DNA of 64,000 bases, taken from the NCBI RefSeq assembly GCF_018143015.1, contig NC_054740.1, positions 73,243,856 to 73,307,855 on the forward strand, read 5' to 3'. Positions 32,402 to 44,319 of the stretch are shown here, piece after piece. The DNA comes from Lytechinus variegatus (lineage: Eukaryota; Echinodermata; Echinoidea; Temnopleuroida; Toxopneustidae). Made by a program: the position numbers and the translations under genes. Within the stretch, counting starts at the first letter, position 1. Every line of letters begins with the position of its first letter. The notes below the pieces were generated by a model. The model was not told the origin of the DNA and did no database searches. It was given only the letters and a program-made list of their open reading frames with translations.

Positions 32402-34175
32402 CTACTCTACTCTTCTCTACTCTTCTCTTCTCTACTCTTCTCTGCTCTACTCTTCTCTTCTCTACTCTAGCTACTCTACTCTACTCTACTCTACTACTTT
32501 ACTACTCTACTCTACTCTACTCTACTCTTCTCTTCCCTGCTCTAATTTCTCTCTACTCTACTCTACTCTTATCTCTTCTCTACTCTACTACTCTACTCTA
32601 CTCTACTACTCTACTCTATACTCTACTCTACTCTACTCTTCTCTACTCTACTACTCTACTCTACTACTCTACTACTCTACTCTATACTCTACTCTATACT
32701 CTACTCTACTACTCTACTCTACTCTACTCTACTCTTATCTCTACTCTACTCTACTACTCTACTCTACTCTACTACTCTACTCTATACTCTACTCTACTAC
32801 TCTACTCTACTACTCTACTCTACTCTACTCTTCTCTACTCTACTCTACTACTCTACTCTACTACTCTACTCTACTCTTCTCTTCCCTGCTCTAATTTCTC
32901 TCTACTCTACTCTACTCTTATCTCTACTCTATTCTACTACTCTACTCTATTCTACTACTCTACTCTACTCTACTCTTATCTCTACTCTACTCTACTACTC
33001 TACTCTACTCTACTACTCTACTCTATACTCTACTCTACTAACTCTACTCTACTCTACTCTCTACTCTACTCTACTCTTATCTCTACTCTACTCTACTACT
33101 CTACTCTACTCTACTCTACTCTATACTCTACTCTACTGTTCTACTCTACTACTCTACTCTACTCTTCTCTACTCTACTCTACTACTCTACTCTTATCTCT
33201 ACTCTACTCTACTACTCTACTCTATTCTACTACTCTACTCTACTCTTATCTCTACTCTACTCTACTCTACTACTCTACTCTACTCTACTACTCTACTCTA
33301 TACTCTACTCTACTACTCTACTCTACTCTACTCTACTCTACTCTACTCTACTACTACTCTACTCTACTCTATACTCTACTCTACTCTACTCTACTCTATA
33401 CTCTACTCTACTACTCTACTCTATACTCTACTACTCTACTCTACTCTACTCTACTACTCTACTCTATACTCTACTCTACTACTCTACTCTACTACTCTAC
33501 TCTACTCTACTCTACTCTGCTACTCTACTCTACTCTACTACTCTACTCTATACTCTACTCTACTCTATACTCTACTCTACTCTACTCTTATCTCTACTCT
33601 ACTCTTATCTCTACTCTACTCTACTACTCTACTCTACTCTACTACTCTACTCTATACTCTACTCTACTTCTCTACTCTACTACTCTACTCTACTCTATAC
33701 TCTACTCTACTTCTCTACTCTACTACTCTACTCTACTCTTCTCTACTCTACTCTTCTCTTCTCTTATCTGCTCTACTCTACTCTACTCTACTCTACTCTA
33801 TACTCTTCTCTACTCTACTCTTCCCTACTCTAATTTTACTCTACTCTACTCTACTCTACTCTTCTCTTCTCTCTACTCTTCTCTTCCCTACTCTACTCTA
33901 CTCTACTCTTCTCTACACTACACTACTCTACTCTACTCTTATCTCTACTCTACTACTCTACTCTGTTCTACTACTCTACTCTACTCTACTACTCTACACT
34001 ACTCTACTCTACTCTACTTTTCTCTACTCTACTCTGACGCAACTCTACTCTACTCTTTTCTTATCTTCTCTTCTCTTCTCTACTCTGCTCTACTCTTCAT
34101 TTCTTTTTCTCTATACTTTCTCTTCTCTTCTCTTCTATTCTCTTCTCTACTCTTCTCTTAATTCTCTTCTCTACT
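32402..34175 (+). repeat. (CTCTA)n pentanucleotide satellite, 1.77 kb
   Basis: Nearly pure CTCTA/CTACT repeats with CTCTT and CTATA variants, becoming more degenerate after 33730. The plus strand has no stop codons in the pure repeat, so a 600-codon open frame arises as an artefact. The array abuts the hAT-like end at 32401 and stops just before a second such end at 34205. Confidence 0.97.
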
Positions 34176-34179
34176 TGGT

Positions 34180-34205
34180 TGCGCCCCCCTCTGGACCCGC
34201 CAGTG
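34180..34205 (+). mobile_element. Right terminus of a hAT-like G-rich element
   Basis: The sequence TTGCGCCCCCCTCTGGACCC followed by GCCAGTG is the complement of a CACTGGCGGGTCCAGAGGGG terminus. The rest of the element is not delimited. The satellite lies immediately inside this end. Confidence 0.4.
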
Positions 34206-34339
34206 GTTGGATTCATAAACTAACCAATTTACCGGTATACACTGGCGTGAATGGAGGGGGGGGGGGGGTGTCATATCCTCACACCTTGGGGAAATTTAGG
34301 GATAGTACAAATAATAAGCCTTCTACACGTTTTAAGTGA

Positions 34340-34430
34340 AATACCAATAATTATAATGATAATGATAATAGTGATGATGATGATGATGATGAAAATAATA
34401 ATAATAATAACAATGACAATGATGATACGT
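34340..34430 (+). repeat. (GAT/AAT)n trinucleotide repeats
   Basis: Imperfect AATGAT and GATGAT runs, just upstream of the SINE tail at 34440-34665. Confidence 0.8.
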
Positions 34431-34439
34431 TTTATTCAG

Positions 34440-34665
34440 CAACCAGGGTAGCCACTTCAGTTGGGAACTGCTCTACCAGTGGGCCCGATAAGTATAGCAT
34501 AATATGTAATTATTACCCTTCTCCAATATAAATGTTGAGCGCCTAGCAAGAAGGCAGAAAGTCCCATTTTAAGTTTTTGGTATGATTCTGCCGGGAATTG
34601 AACCCACGACCTCCCGTTCATAAACGCGGGCGTTCTACCACTGAGCCGCGTGAATTGTAGTACAA
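34440..34665 (-). mobile_element. tRNA-derived SINE (minus strand)
   Basis: In the minus orientation the head shows GCGGCTCAGTGGTAGAACGC (box A-like) and GTGGGTTCAATTCCC (box B-like) near 34660-34590. The body shares CTTCTTGCTAGG-like and GAGAAGGGTAATAA segments with the SINE at 45300-45465. Confidence 0.75.
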
Positions 34666-37060
34666 TTCAAGTACAAATTAGCTACTGATGACATTGATAA
34701 AAGCAATACCATTAAAATACTCAGGGCGGCAGTATTCTCCTTATCTTAACGACTTTCCCCTCAATTTTAGGAGACTTGAAATAAAAGTAATCTAGTAATA
34801 CAAAGTAGGCGCTATTCCAAATTTGAATGAGCTTTGCATGTTTTATTGAGAACTTGGAAATGCATCATCTCTGATACTAATTTTTAAAAAATCTTCAAAA
34901 CATTCCTTTTCTGGAATCTTTTTTGCAGTCTATATGCATCATTGTGCTATTTACACGTTCTTGGAAGTTGATAGTAGGCGATTCTAAATGTTTGTTAAAA
35001 GTATATGAAAATGATTTATATTATACTTAATGTTCTATTGGAAATAAAATTGAATTTGAATTTGATAGTGATTGTGGTCGGTCATGAGAGTACAGAGGAG
35101 AGGGGGGGGGGGACATGGATCCCCCAAAATCACGACCAAGAAAACAAAACAGATTGATTGAAGATTGATTGATTGATTGACTGACTGACTGACTGACTGA
35201 CTGACTGACTGACTGACTGATTGATTGAGTGAGTGATTGATTGATTTTATTTGGCAAGTCACCATACAAAAATAGACAGTAGCGTTACTAAACAACAGGC
35301 TTCCACAGAATGACCCACGAAAGCTCGAAAAAGAAAAAAGGAAGAGGGTTAAATTATATATTGTTTTCTAAATATCATTTCGAAATCTATTTCATTTTAA
35401 TAAAAAAAGGTGAGAGGTTTTGAGTCACATCAAAATTTTATTCTTTCAAACAAAATAAGGTATCTCATAAACAGAAATAATTAATGCGTGCGTGACTTTT
35501 TTTTTGGGGGGGGGATATTTTAAGTATTCAGAGTCAGATCTGAAAATTGAACATTCCGAGCATTTTTTCAAATCATGATCAAGATGCGCATCTTTCTACG
35601 CCGTTTGGAAGCTTACTCCCTTTCAGGAAAATTTATTAAATTTTACTCATATTGTGCATCAATTTTTTCGATTTCATGATTGAAAATTAATACTGTGCCA
35701 CCTCGTTCAGAGGTCGTGGTCAGACGCTTCGCAAGGCCTCACTTTCGAGGATATTATCTCTGCATCGATTCATTAACTAATTTTCAGCAGCTGTATAGAC
35801 AAATAATCTTTGCGATCTACCTAGATATATTATAATACCCTTTCATTAATCTGATGATTTTAATTCATCTTCATCTTGCGTGGAAGCGAGTGTGGTGGGC
35901 ATAATTATTCGTTGGAGAGAGATAACGGAAATTATGTCTCCCACTTAGGTCGACTATAATTATGATAATGAAGAATTTTTGCACGCCCAATTTAAAAATT
36001 GGTGATTTATTTTATAATTTGGTTTTCGTAAAATGTCAGCAAGTATACACGATCACTAACTTTATATATATTTTGCAAAACAGGCATGTTATCGTATAAA
36101 TATCACATGAAGCTAATTGTGGATGAAAATCTTTTTTCATGGGCTATAGACAATCGGTTGTAAAACCAAGGAATGCCTCATGACATATACAACGTCTGGA
36201 ACTTACTGCCACTGGCGAAGTTTGACTTTACAACAGGGTTGGTGGATTTTTGTTATAATTTTTAACTTTGCTTTGCTTTTTACCATAAAGGATGAACACC
36301 AGACCTTGTACGTATACTGTTGGGAAATCGCATAAATGAGCAGTGACTTTTTTTTCTCTGATCAGATAATGGAGGGAGGGGTCAATCATTGTCGCAATGC
36401 CGGAAGGCTCTGAGCTCCAAGTTTGGTAGTCTTTTCATTCAAAATAATGCACTATAAGCTAGTGGATAATATTAAAAAGGCAGATCCATCCAAAGACAAT
36501 GAAGAAGCCTTTTCTCAGTTTTCTTATATAATTATAGAGTGGTAAATACCAATGACTTCCGCTCCTAAAATTGTACTTTATGATATATTTTCATGGACAT
36601 CTTATGTTCATGGTATCAAAATGCCAGTTTTTACAATCGAATTAGTCAATTTTCTTGCTAAGTTGCATGAACTTAACTGATTCTTTTTTTTTTGAGGGGG
36701 GGGGGGCAATGTTAGAGTCCCTTTCATCACGCAACGCTAATTTATACTGTACCATACTATTGGAATTATTCAAATTTCAGTCAAAGGTAGCATAGTTCTT
36801 GTTCGGTTCTTACGCTCTCATGCATGAGTGTAACCGACATCTATCTATGTGGGATGACATCATAAGCCCCACCTCAAAAACTAGTCTCACCAACCCTCCC
36901 TGAGTTTAAAGTACATTATACAGTGGGTATCATACATTTGTAATATTCTGAAGATTTTTCCACATTTTTTACAGATCCATTATTTTAAGCTAATGACGAT
37001 ATAACTGTCGAAAAAGATTTCCGATTGAGTGAACACCACTTACTTTTGAATATCAAAAAA
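34666..37060. other. Intergenic sequence, few recognisable features
   Basis: A (GACT/GATT)n tetramer run lies at 35152-35245. A segment at 35095-35510 (AAAATCACGACCAAGAAAA and downstream) matches the interior of the hAT-like MITE at 40554. AT-rich intergenic DNA with poly-G runs follows. No host exon is recognised. Confidence 0.5.
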
Positions 37061-37064
37061 TTTC

Positions 37065-39062
37065 TGCGCGCGCTTTGCGCGCGCATTATTAATGTAGAAA
37101 GATTTCCAATAACTCATCATTTTCATGATTTACAAAGCATGAACAGTGTCCCATTTTAAGGTATAAATCACGAATTTTTCCGCTCTCGCTTCGCGCTCGC
37201 ATCAATTGGTTTGTTATACAGCTATCCTTATCACGATTACAAAAAGTGCTTAGGATTTCCATTCTTCAGGTAAAAATGTCAATCTTTTCAGCTCGTGCTT
37301 TGTGCTCGCATTGTTTGATTGTTGGAGATTGTAAGGTCTCCATTGCTAACTGCAAAGTGGTTAACAGATCCTTTTTGGGGTCGGATCAAAACGTATATTA
37401 CAAATTTCTGCTCGCGCTTCGCGCTCGCAGTCATTATTTAATTGGATACATGTGGTTTAGGATCACAAACATTGCCCAGAATATTCAAATTTTAGGATAA
37501 AATACTTGAAAAAAAAAGCTCGCGCTCGCACTGTTTGAATAAGGCTTATGATATTTATATACTGTATATTTATATTGATTTATAAACATAAAACTGAGAA
37601 GTGACTATTGGGACTACCCCTTCAAAGAAACAATTAAAAATCAACTTCGAGTGGCCGATCAGGAAAAATGTGGCTGAAAAGAATTCCGCCCCCCCCCCCT
37701 TGGAGAAGGCTGGATCCACCCCTGGTACGTATATATCTAAACAATATTGATGCGCGAAACACGAGCTGGAAAATCTATATTCTGACTTAAAATTTGGACA
37801 TTCTAAGCACTAATGGTAATCATAAACAAGATGGGTATCTAACAAATGGTTTTATGCAAGCACGAAGCATGAGCTTATAATTTTTTATATTTCGAACCCA
37901 AAGATGGACATTCTAAGCACTTTATCAAAACATGAGCAGGATCGTCATCTTATGCATCTAAACATCCGAGCTGACAATTTGTGAATTTCCGATCCACAAC
38001 TGGACATTATAAGAACTTCTTGTAACCATGAACAGGATGAGTATCTATCTAAATAATTGATGCGAGCGCGAAGCGCGACCTGAAAAACATTATATCCTTA
38101 CCTAAAATTTTGACATTCTAAGTAACATGATGGGCATAAACAAACCGTTTTATGCGAGCGCGAAGCGTAAGCCTAAAACTTGTGATATTCCGACCCAGAG
38201 TTGGACATTCTAAGCACTTTATCTAACCATGAACAGGATCGTCACCTATCTATCTCAATTTATGCGAGCGCGATGCGCGAGCTGACATTTTTTTTAAATT
38301 TCCGACCCAAACCTGGACATTCTAAGCATTTTTGTGACCATTAACAGGGTGGGTACACATGTATATTTAAATAATTGTGCGAGCGCGAAGGGCGAGCTGA
38401 AAAAACGATATTGTGACCTAAAATGTATACATTCTAAGCACTTTTGGTAAATATAAACAGGATGGTCTTCTCACTTAGCACTTGATGCGAGTGCGAAGCG
38501 CGAGCTGAAAATGTTTGAGATTCTGCCTTAAAATTTTGACATCCTAAGCATTTGCTTTAATCATGAAAAGGACGGGCATCTAATCAATCGATGCAAGCAC
38601 AAAGCGCGACTTGATTTTTTTTTATATTCCGACCCAAAACTTGTCATTCTAAGCACATGTTGTAACCATACACAGGATGAGTATCTATCTAAACAATTGA
38701 TGCTAGCGCAAAGCGCTATCTGATTTTTAAAAAATATATTCTGATTTAAAATTTGGAGATTTTCGAGTAGGCATTTTTGGTAATCATGAATAGGATGAGT
38801 ATCTAACAAAACATTTAACTGTTAAATGCGAGCCCAAAGTGCGAGCTGATTCTTTTTTCTTTCTAACCTAAGCTGGAATCTAAGCACTTTATCTAACCTT
38901 GAACAGGATCGTCACCTTACTAAACAATAATGATGCGAGCGCGAAGACCGAGTCGATTTTTTTTATACTCTGACCTAGGATTTGGACTTTCTAGGCACTT
39001 TTGATAATCATGAACAGGATGTGCATCTAACCATGCTAACTGTAAGCATTTGATGCGAGCAA
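37065..39062. repeat. Opposed arrays of about 110-bp repeats with CGCTTCGCG cores
   Basis: From 37067 to 37530 five units carry CTCGCGCTTCGCGCTCGC-like cores at about 110-bp spacing in one orientation. From about 37750 to 39060 some thirteen units carry the complement (GCGAGCGCGAAGCGCGAGC) at 90-125 bp spacing. Unit bodies share ATTCTAAGCAC, AACCATGAACAGGAT, TATCTAAC and ATTCCGACCCAAA. The switch of orientation lies near 37560-37740 and includes a C-run followed by GGCTGGATCCACCCCTGG. Confidence 0.9.
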
Positions 39063-39065
39063 ACA

Positions 39066-39555
39066 TGAATTTGGCGCTCCCCCAATGTGAAACATGACTT
39101 TGGCGCCCCCGTCAAACATCAAATTGGAGCCCCAAAGGTCGAATAAGAAGATGGCGCCCCCTTCCTCGGTTGAACATGAATTTGGCGCCGCAGGACAAAC
39201 ATCGAATTGGTGCTCCAAAGGTCAAATATGAATTTAGCGCCCCCCCCCCCTATTTCGAACATCAGATCAAGTATTGGGCGCCCCTAGGTAAAACATCAAT
39301 TCGGCGCCCCCCCCCCGGTTGAAAATCAATTCGGCGCCCCTGTGTCGGACCACAATTCGGCGCCCCCAGGTCGGACATCAATTCTGCGCTTCCTATATAG
39401 AACCTCAATTCGGCGTCCCTAGGTCGAACATCGATTCGGTGCCCCTAGGTCGAACATCAATTCGGCGACCCTAGGTAGAACATCAATCGGCGCACCCCCC
39501 CGTCGAATATCGACTAGGCGCCCCCTTTATCGAACTTTAATTCGGCGTCGAATAT
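39066..39555 (+). repeat. Minisatellite of about 26-bp units with GGCGCCCC cores
   Basis: Around eighteen imperfect copies of a unit like CATCAATTCGGCGCCCC and CAGGTCGAA follow directly on the 110-bp array. Unit length and sequence vary. No coding capacity. Confidence 0.9.
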
Positions 39556-39895
39556 CAGTACGCCACTACTAATACATCCTTCTCTCGATTGGTTGATTCG
39601 CTTCCTTGTCTCGGATCCCACCCCCCCCCCCTCCTGTTAGAAAATTATGGCTACGCCAGTGTAAAGTGTGATGAACTATCGTGTTACATTTTACATGTTG
39701 TACTGAAATAAATAGGTATAGCCCAGTTTTCAAGCACAAGTGGTATTCATCCTGAGTCACTGGTATTAAGTATTCACGATATACAGTAGTCAATTTAAGT
39801 CTTCTCTTTCATTCGATGGACACAAAAGAAGGGCTGTGTCGAACACCAAAACAAACATAACGTCAGGTTGGATTTGATAAAGGGTGGGGGGGGAG
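39556..39895. other. End of a G-rich element, then unassigned DNA
   Basis: A C-run at 39622-39631 and TTATGGCTACGCCAGTG (ending at 39661) look like a hAT-like right terminus, perhaps closing the element that carries the 37-39.5 kb arrays. Its left end was not found, so the size is unknown. Confidence 0.35.
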
Positions 39896-40032
39896 GAGAA
39901 AGAAATAATGAAAATAACGATAATGATAATAAAAATGATAATGATTATAATAGTAATGATAATAATGATGACAATGATGGTGATGATGACAATGACAATA
40001 ATAATAATAATAATAATAATACTATAATAATG

Positions 40033-40063
<31 letters not shown>

Positions 40064-40115
40064 TGATGATTATAATAATGATAATGAGGCTATACTAATA
40101 ACAAAAATGATAATA
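39896..40115 (+). repeat. (AAT/GAT)n microsatellite
   Basis: Imperfect AATGAT, GATAAT and AATAAT runs over about 220 bp. Open frames across it are artefacts. Confidence 0.9.
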
Positions 40116-40545
40116 ACACAAACTTCGCGTGGTGGTGGTCCTAACCTTTAAGCTAAAAGTCGATTATCTATCCAATGCTTATATCGTTCAATGAGAAATA
40201 AATTACTGACTTGAATTATTCATTAGAAATTTGCCTGGTCAAACTTTCGAGACTGGTGTAACAGGTATCAATCCCGAGGTGAAGTAAACGAGAGTATTAT
40301 TACTTAAGGTAATATTAGCCAATACAAGGATGAAACGGCAAATTAATCATGTCATGCTCCATAATAACAGCCTGTAACATGACAATAGAATAGCGAATAT
40401 GAATGCACCACTGAATTTAATTTAGCAGTTGAGTGATTTCATCACGCTAGATGGTTTATTGTTACAACAAATACTTCTAGCTGACACTATTCCAGTTTAT
40501 TTATCGTACCTGATAAGGCAATTCTATTGTTCAGCTTAACGTTAG
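40116..40545. other. Intergenic, nothing recognised
   Basis: AT-rich sequence with no repeat or coding signal recognised. Confidence 0.45.
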
Positions 40546-40553
40546 CTTATAAA

Positions 40554-40810
40554 CACTGGCGTAAATGGGGGTGAGGCTCCCCCCCCCAAAAAAAAAAAAA
40601 GAGAAGAAAATCACGACCAAGAAAAAAAAAGAAAGAGAGAAGGGCGAAATATAATAATTATTTTCTGAAAAGCATGTCTATTACGAAATTTTATTTTTGT
40701 AATAAAAAAAATGCCGACCTTTTTTGCCTATCTCGCGTGCATTGTTTTATCAATTTTACGCGATACGCCATATCTAGCCCCCTCAATTTGGGGGGCTCAT
40801 TACGCCACTG
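40554..40810. mobile_element. hAT-like MITE with perfect 8-bp target duplication
   Basis: The 257-bp element runs from CACTGGCGTAA to TTACGCCACTG. CTTATAAA stands directly at both sides (40546-40553 and 40811-40818), the 8-bp duplication typical of hAT elements. The interior is AT-rich, with an AAAATCACGACCAAG segment shared with 35128. Confidence 0.88.
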
Positions 40811-41149
40811 CTTATAAAGCAAATATTCATTATCCCATTACCGAACAATACTTTTGATAGTGTTGATACAATTCCACCCATATATTTTTATCACAAAAAT
40901 CAAATTTTGTGATAGATTTTGACTTAATATTTAGAAAATAATATCATATTTCACCGTTGTCTCGCTCCTTTTGTCTTATCCTTTTCTTGGTCGTAAAAAA
41001 ATGAAGGGGGGGGGGGGAGATCCCCCGCCCTTCCATGTACGACACAGAATTGAATTAAGGATGTACATGCAGAAAGAAGCAAAACGCTCAATCGGGCACT
41101 CATAGAGTGGGTTTACTTTTAAGGGCAAGTTATCTGATATGAAGAAAAG

Positions 41150-41462
41150 GCACCTATGAGACAAAGGGGCACGCGTTAACACATAAAATGGGTCCTCCTC
41201 AGGTGAAAGGGGCACAGAACACGTTCGAGAGGGTGCATTATTTGGTAAAAAATTGGCCCTTATACGAAGAAGGGCGCTTACAAGAAGGCAAGGGGGCCTT
41301 GCTCACACATAAAACGAGTCGTTCTCAGGAGAGAGGGCACAGAACACAATCGAGAGGGGAATTTTTTGGGGGTAAAAGTTGGCATTTATACGGAAAATGG
41401 CACTTGGTAAACACAAAAAACGGGTCCTCAGGTGAAAGGGGCACAGAACACGTTCTTGCCCC
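41150..41462 (+). repeat. Three tandem units of about 120 bp
   Basis: Each unit contains ACACATAAAA(T/C)GGGTC-like and CAGGTGAAAGGGGCACAGAA segments. The first and third are most alike. The open frame 41188-41580 passes through the units and is probably not coding. Confidence 0.75.
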
Positions 41463-41680
41463 AAAAAAGATACTTTTTAGTGCTTCAAAAAGTGGGAGCA
41501 CTGTGCCCCGGCCTACCTGGCTCGCCGCCCCTGGCACCATTACCGAGAAAAAAATGGGCCAAAATATTTTTCAGTCATAAAATTGAATGAATATTTCTTG
41601 AGACCGTGAAAAACCCTAATCAACATGTGTCAAATGTATTAGGTATACTCATTGGTCTATTGTTCATCAAAACGGGTTAC

Positions 41681-43062
41681 ATTCGTAATTCCGAAGGTTC
41701 TTTATTCCGAAGTTTCGAATATTCCGAATTTTCGTAATTCCGAAGGTTGGTTCATCCGAAAACGAAATAATGTTCTTTACTCCGGAGGTTCGTTAGTCCG
41801 AAAATGAAATTAATTCATTTCAATAACAAAGACGGTGTTGTAAGGATGATATATGTGTATATGGTGGCCAAAGCATGTGGCGCGTAGATCAAGCATCTTT
41901 ATTTTTATTTTTTCTGAGCAATTGCTGCCAGAGCAAATGGATTAAGAATGTTGGGGACTGTGTGTTGGTCACATGTGAATTACCTCCAGATAATGAGATT
42001 TTTTAGGGAAAGAGGTGTCACCAGCTTCTGCAGGTTATGATAAAAAAGAAAACCAGTAGGAAAAAGGCCCCTTTTTCAAAATGGTAAATACCTTTTTTTC
42101 AAAATGAAGTGTGCCCTTTTCCGAAATTAAGTACCCTTTTTGAAGTACAACCTTAGGAAATTACTTTTTCGCGCTTCGCGCTCGCCTCAGTTATTATGTA
42201 GTAAAGTAATCATGATCACCCTGCTTCCGGTTATAAAATGCTTAGATTGTCCAGTTTTCAGGTTGGAATATCATAAATTTTCAGCTCGTCCTCGTGCATT
42301 ATTCGATTGGTTAATATCATATTCATGAGTCACAAAATGTCTTTACCAGGTTCCGTTTCTGGTCAATATATTAAAATTCGCGTTAATTCTTTAGTTAGAT
42401 ACACATCTTTTTTATGATTACAAGAGCTGCTTGGAGTGTTTAATTTTCATTTATTATTAAAACCTTTATCCAAAAGTTTGAGCTTACAATTAGAGCTCGC
42501 AACATCTTGCGAGGATGCCCTTTTAACAGTAAGGCCTAATTAGCCCCCTTATTGACCAAAAGCGAGTTTTAGAACTTTAGGATTGAACATTTTTCCGAAC
42601 CGCGTAAAAAAACCCTTACCATATATTTTGCAATAATCAGAAATCACTTTTAAAAGGCTTTGCTAAATTTGAATTACTTCAAAACACACATAGACTTCAT
42701 GCAGATGATAATCTCATGGTGAAAATATCACTTACATGTAAATGCCCATTTTGACTTATAATTTTTTTTTTCCTTGCCCCCCAAAGGAAAAACGTTCTGC
42801 CACCCAAGCCTTCCCATCCTCGTAGCAATTGAACAGCAACGGTGGTTCTACAACCACTCCCTCCACCATGTCCACCACACTTGTCCTTTCGGTTTCCCCT
42901 GCAGCATCTCCATAGATTATTTCATTTTTTGGATTAACGAACCGTATTTCGTTTTCGGATTAACGATTCTTCGGAATAACGAACCCTACTTTCGGAAAAA
43001 CGCCACAAATATTCAGGTTAACGAGCCCTTTTTCCTTTTCAGATTAACGAACATCGAGGTAT
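41681..43062. mobile_element. Putative element with inverted TTCGGATTAACGAA-type terminal arrays
   Basis: The left array at 41681-41811 (TAATTCCGAAGG, ATCCGAAAACGAAAT, TTCGTTAGTCCGAAAATGAAA) is matched in inverted orientation by the right array at 42930-43062. Between them lie 1.1 kb that include a CGCGCTTCGCGCTCGCC core of the 110-bp family (42168) and AAAGGCCCCTTTTT-type tracts. No coding frame is recognised. Confidence 0.5.
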
Positions 43063-43125
43063 AAAGTCTAATATTTGGATAAAAGATGTCTTAAGATGAC
43101 AATAATGCCACTGGAAGTGGGACGA

Positions 43126-43166
43126 TGGGGGAATGGACTTTCGAATCACGAAAGTCCACTCCCCCA
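43126..43166. repeat. Hairpin, 18-bp stem with 5-nt loop
   Basis: TGGGGGAATGGACTTTCG and CGAAAGTCCACTCCCCCA pair with a single mismatch around the loop AATCA. It is probably the end or core of a repeat rather than a gene. Confidence 0.7.
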
Positions 43167-43169
43167 TTT

Positions 43170-44315
43170 GATTTTTTCAAATATTTTAGTAATTGTTTTA
43201 CTAAATTCAGTTAAGTCATCGTAACTTAATTTCGCGAGTAAAATGGATGCAAAGAAAATAAGTAAATTTTACTTAAAACTGCCAAACTCATAAATACTTG
43301 AAAAAAATTAAGGCATTTTTTTGCCACAATTTTATTGAGTAATTCCAACTATTTTTTTTTACAGTGTATCCATCACTCCATTTTATTCATGTCACTTCAG
43401 TTTCAATCACCATGTTTGGGTGGTCACGTAGCAACCAGTAAATTTATACTCACGCGCGAACGTACAATTTTCTTTTTGCAAGCTAATTTTGCTAAAAGGA
43501 ATCATCTTTTATTATAGAATATGTAAATTATTTAATGGATAAGAATCTCACATATTCAACTATTCATACATTCGCTGTCAGATGAGAAATGGTCCCCTTA
43601 ATCTAGCCAGCGTATACCCATTTATTTTGTGAATGATTCATGAAATTATTGTTCTCAAATCATATTAAATTCTTGGTTTAAAAAGAATATTGATATGGCT
43701 AAAATTGGCTTGGCACCTGTACGTCGGAGAGAAAAGGAAACAGTGACCTGGTGATTCTTGACTGTGGAAAGCAGAGGCGATGCGAGCATTTATTGATGGG
43801 GGGGGGGTCAAGACGAGTTGGATGTGACATGTTTATTGTGATAGGGGAATACTCCAGACCATTTTTTTAATACTCATCTGCTGTTTTCGTCCGTTGTCTC
43901 TTCTTTCTTTTGTGTGTGTGTGTGTGTGTGTAGGAGGGGGGCATTACCTGAATAGCGATAGTTGGCCGTCTCCCCCACCTCCCAACCCCTGTAGTCCCTG
44001 CTGGGAATACTCTGATCAACATGACAACATTGTTAAGGATATGCTTAACTTAGTGACTGTCAGTCTTCACCAATATTTTAAATATTCGGCACACAATGGA
44101 GGGATGGGGGGAGCAATCACCGTCCCCAATGATTTTTCAAGTAGTTATATGTTACAAAATAGAGGAGAAAAAAGAAGGAAGAAGAAAGGAGAAAACACTG
44201 AAAAGAGCATGGGATAAGATGTTTGGGACACTTGCTTCTATAATACCCCGCCACCTTTAATTGGTCTAGCCCCTCCTTTAACCTTAGCGAAATATTCTGC
44301 TGCCACTGTGTATGT
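43170..44315. other. Intergenic, no element assigned
   Basis: It contains a (GT)n run (43911-43932), G-runs (43798-43808) and unassigned AT-rich DNA. The open frame 43894-44217 is G/C-run driven and not convincing. Confidence 0.4.
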
Positions 44316-44319
44316 TTAC

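Noticed and set aside
32359..34161. A 600-codon open frame of Ser/Thr/Leu/Tyr repeats
   Set aside because: It is the pentanucleotide satellite (CTCTA)n read without stops; length and composition follow from the repeat, and no start, splice or domain signal supports a gene.
35027..35295. Open frames with SQSVSQSV repeats
   Set aside because: They are translations of a GACT/GATT tetranucleotide run.
37065..39555. CRISPR-like array
   Set aside because: Unit spacing is regular, but units drift, the bodies between the cores are related to each other rather than unique spacers, and the context is a eukaryotic genome.
39868..40098. Asn/Asp-rich open frame
   Set aside because: It is a translation of an AAT/GAT microsatellite.
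41188..41580. 130-codon frame in the 120-bp tandem repeats
   Set aside because: The frame follows the tandem repeat, has no conserved domain, and ends in unrelated sequence.
42774..43064. 96-codon frame with repeated NEPYF-like peptides
   Set aside because: It is a translation of the TTAACGAACC repeat array at the right end of the putative element.
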